DNA from: Clostridia bacterium
GTDB taxonomy: Bacteria > Bacillota > Clostridia > Christensenellales > UBA1242
Direction of reading: 5' to 3'
Length of the DNA: 5,406 nucleotides
NCBI GenBank assembly: GCA_016290255.1
Contig: JAEETG010000085.1
Span: forward strand, 1 to 5,406
Shown: in pieces, positions 5,142 to 5,406 of the stretch
Numbering within the stretch: position 1 is the first letter of the stretch
Layout: each line of letters opens with the position of its first letter
Position numbers and translations under genes: made by a program
The notes under the pieces: model-generated
Seen by the model: only the letters and a program-made list of their open reading frames with translations
Told to the model about the DNA's origin: nothing
The model's database searches: none

Positions 5142-5168
5142 ATATGCATAATTTTTGATATAAATGAA

Positions 5169-5200
5169 GAAAAAGTTCCTCGTGAGAGAAGAACTTTTTC
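5169..5200 (-). terminator. Intrinsic terminator of the 5S rRNA gene
   Basis: GAAAAAGTTC and GAACTTTTTC (5169-5178 and 5191-5200) form a perfect 10-bp stem, extended inward by CTC/GAG with a small bulge and a UCAC loop. It begins 8 nt past the 3' end of 5S on the minus strand and ends in a U-tract. Confidence 0.87.
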
Positions 5201-5207
5201 AATGGAA

Positions 5208-5322
5208 TCTGGCAACGTCCTATTCTCCCAGCGGGCTGCCCCGCAAGTATCTTCGGCGCTGAAGAGCTTAACTTCTGTGTTCGGAATGAGAACAGGTGGA
5301 CCTCTTCGCTATAATCACCAGA
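5208..5322 (-). rRNA. rrf: 5S ribosomal RNA
   Basis: About 115 nt. On the minus strand it begins TCTGGTGATTATAGCGAAGA and ends GACGTTGCCAGA. The ends pair as helix I (UCUGG with CCAGA, continued by G-U pairs). It contains the diagnostic CCGAACACAGAAGTTAAG and CTCTTCAGCGCCGA blocks and the near-3' GAGAATAGGACG. Length and sequence fit Bacillota-type 5S. A promoter lies directly upstream and a terminator directly downstream, so it looks like a transcription unit separate from 16S and 23S. The ends are exact to within a base or two. Confidence 0.97.
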
Positions 5323-5330
5323 AATGGTAC

Positions 5331-5348
5331 AGTGCGCGTAAACACACT
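5331..5348 (-). other. Leader hairpin of the 5S precursor
   Basis: On the minus strand AGTGTG and CGCACT can pair (one G-U) around a 6-nt loop, 8 nt before the mature 5' end and inside the predicted leader of about 35 nt. It may help processing of the precursor. Six pairs alone are modest evidence. Confidence 0.4.
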
Positions 5349-5363
5349 CACAACTGCATAGTA

Positions 5364-5392
5364 AATATATCAAAACTTTTGAAATCTGTCAA
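5364..5392 (-). promoter_or_regulatory. Promoter of the 5S rRNA gene
   Basis: On the minus strand: TTGACA (5392-5387), 17-bp spacer, TATATT (5369-5364) preceded by TGA (extended -10). The predicted start near 5357 is 35 nt before the mature 5S. An rRNA gene with its own strong promoter need not follow a 23S gene. Confidence 0.82.
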
Positions 5393-5406
5393 TACTTTTT
5401 TTAAAC

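Noticed and set aside
5133..5148. Sigma-54-like element TGGCAC...GC with GG-N10-GC spacing on the plus strand
   Set aside because: The spacing fits, but no plus-strand gene lies downstream, the -12 half is imperfect, and one half is explained by the TGGCACATA direct repeat.
5062..5373. 103-residue minus-strand ORF across the 5S region
   Set aside because: It runs straight through the 5S rRNA gene and its terminator, and the protein has no coherent domain.

Overview
This is an A+T-rich bacterial window that reads as a low-GC Gram-positive-type (Bacillota-like) chromosome, possibly from an uncultured lineage. The evidence is Bacillus-type promoters and Shine-Dalgarno sites, short A/T-flanked intrinsic terminators, a Bacillota-style 5S rRNA, and a tRNA run ending CAU-Phe-Thr-Tyr in which every CCA is encoded. 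The genetic code looks standard: Trp is TGG, and TGA lies in frame just upstream of two starts. No insertion sequence, phage gene or CRISPR array is visible; this is housekeeping sequence.

Layout, left to right. 1-1502 (minus) is the first 500 codons of uvrC, the nucleotide-excision-repair endonuclease; its C-terminus lies beyond the left edge. 1596-2339 (minus) is an AqpZ-like water channel with its own promoter, Shine-Dalgarno site and terminator. 2440-2619 (minus) is a 59-residue two-helix membrane protein. 2709-3351 (minus) is a six-gene tRNA operon, transcribed Pro-Asp-CAU(Ile2/Met)-Phe-Thr-Tyr, with a promoter at 3372-3400 and a terminator at 2684-2702. 3507-4631 (plus) is a GNAT-fold acetyltransferase-like protein of unknown substrate. 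It converges on 4641-5048 (minus), a small winged-helix protein with a charged tail, and the two share one symmetric terminator. 5208-5322 (minus) is a 5S rRNA gene with its own promoter and terminator.

The genes do not form one pathway. Nearly every gene or RNA operon is its own transcription unit with a promoter, a gene and a hairpin in very little space. All seven promoters found have a -35 starting TTGA and exactly 17 bp between the hexamers. They fall into two classes. The aquaporin and winged-helix genes have a short leader with the same AAAAGGAG site. uvrC, the 59-residue ORF and the acetyltransferase gene have TATAAT followed by exactly 6 nt and then ATG, with no Shine-Dalgarno site, so their mRNAs should be leaderless. 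This split is the most interesting feature of the window, and it moves the acetyltransferase start to 3507.

Secondary points are the apparently free-standing 5S gene, stop codons placed inside terminator hairpins, a 9-bp direct repeat at 21-bp pitch upstream of the winged-helix gene, and a long A/T inverted repeat inside the tRNA operon. No clearly new multi-gene system was found.
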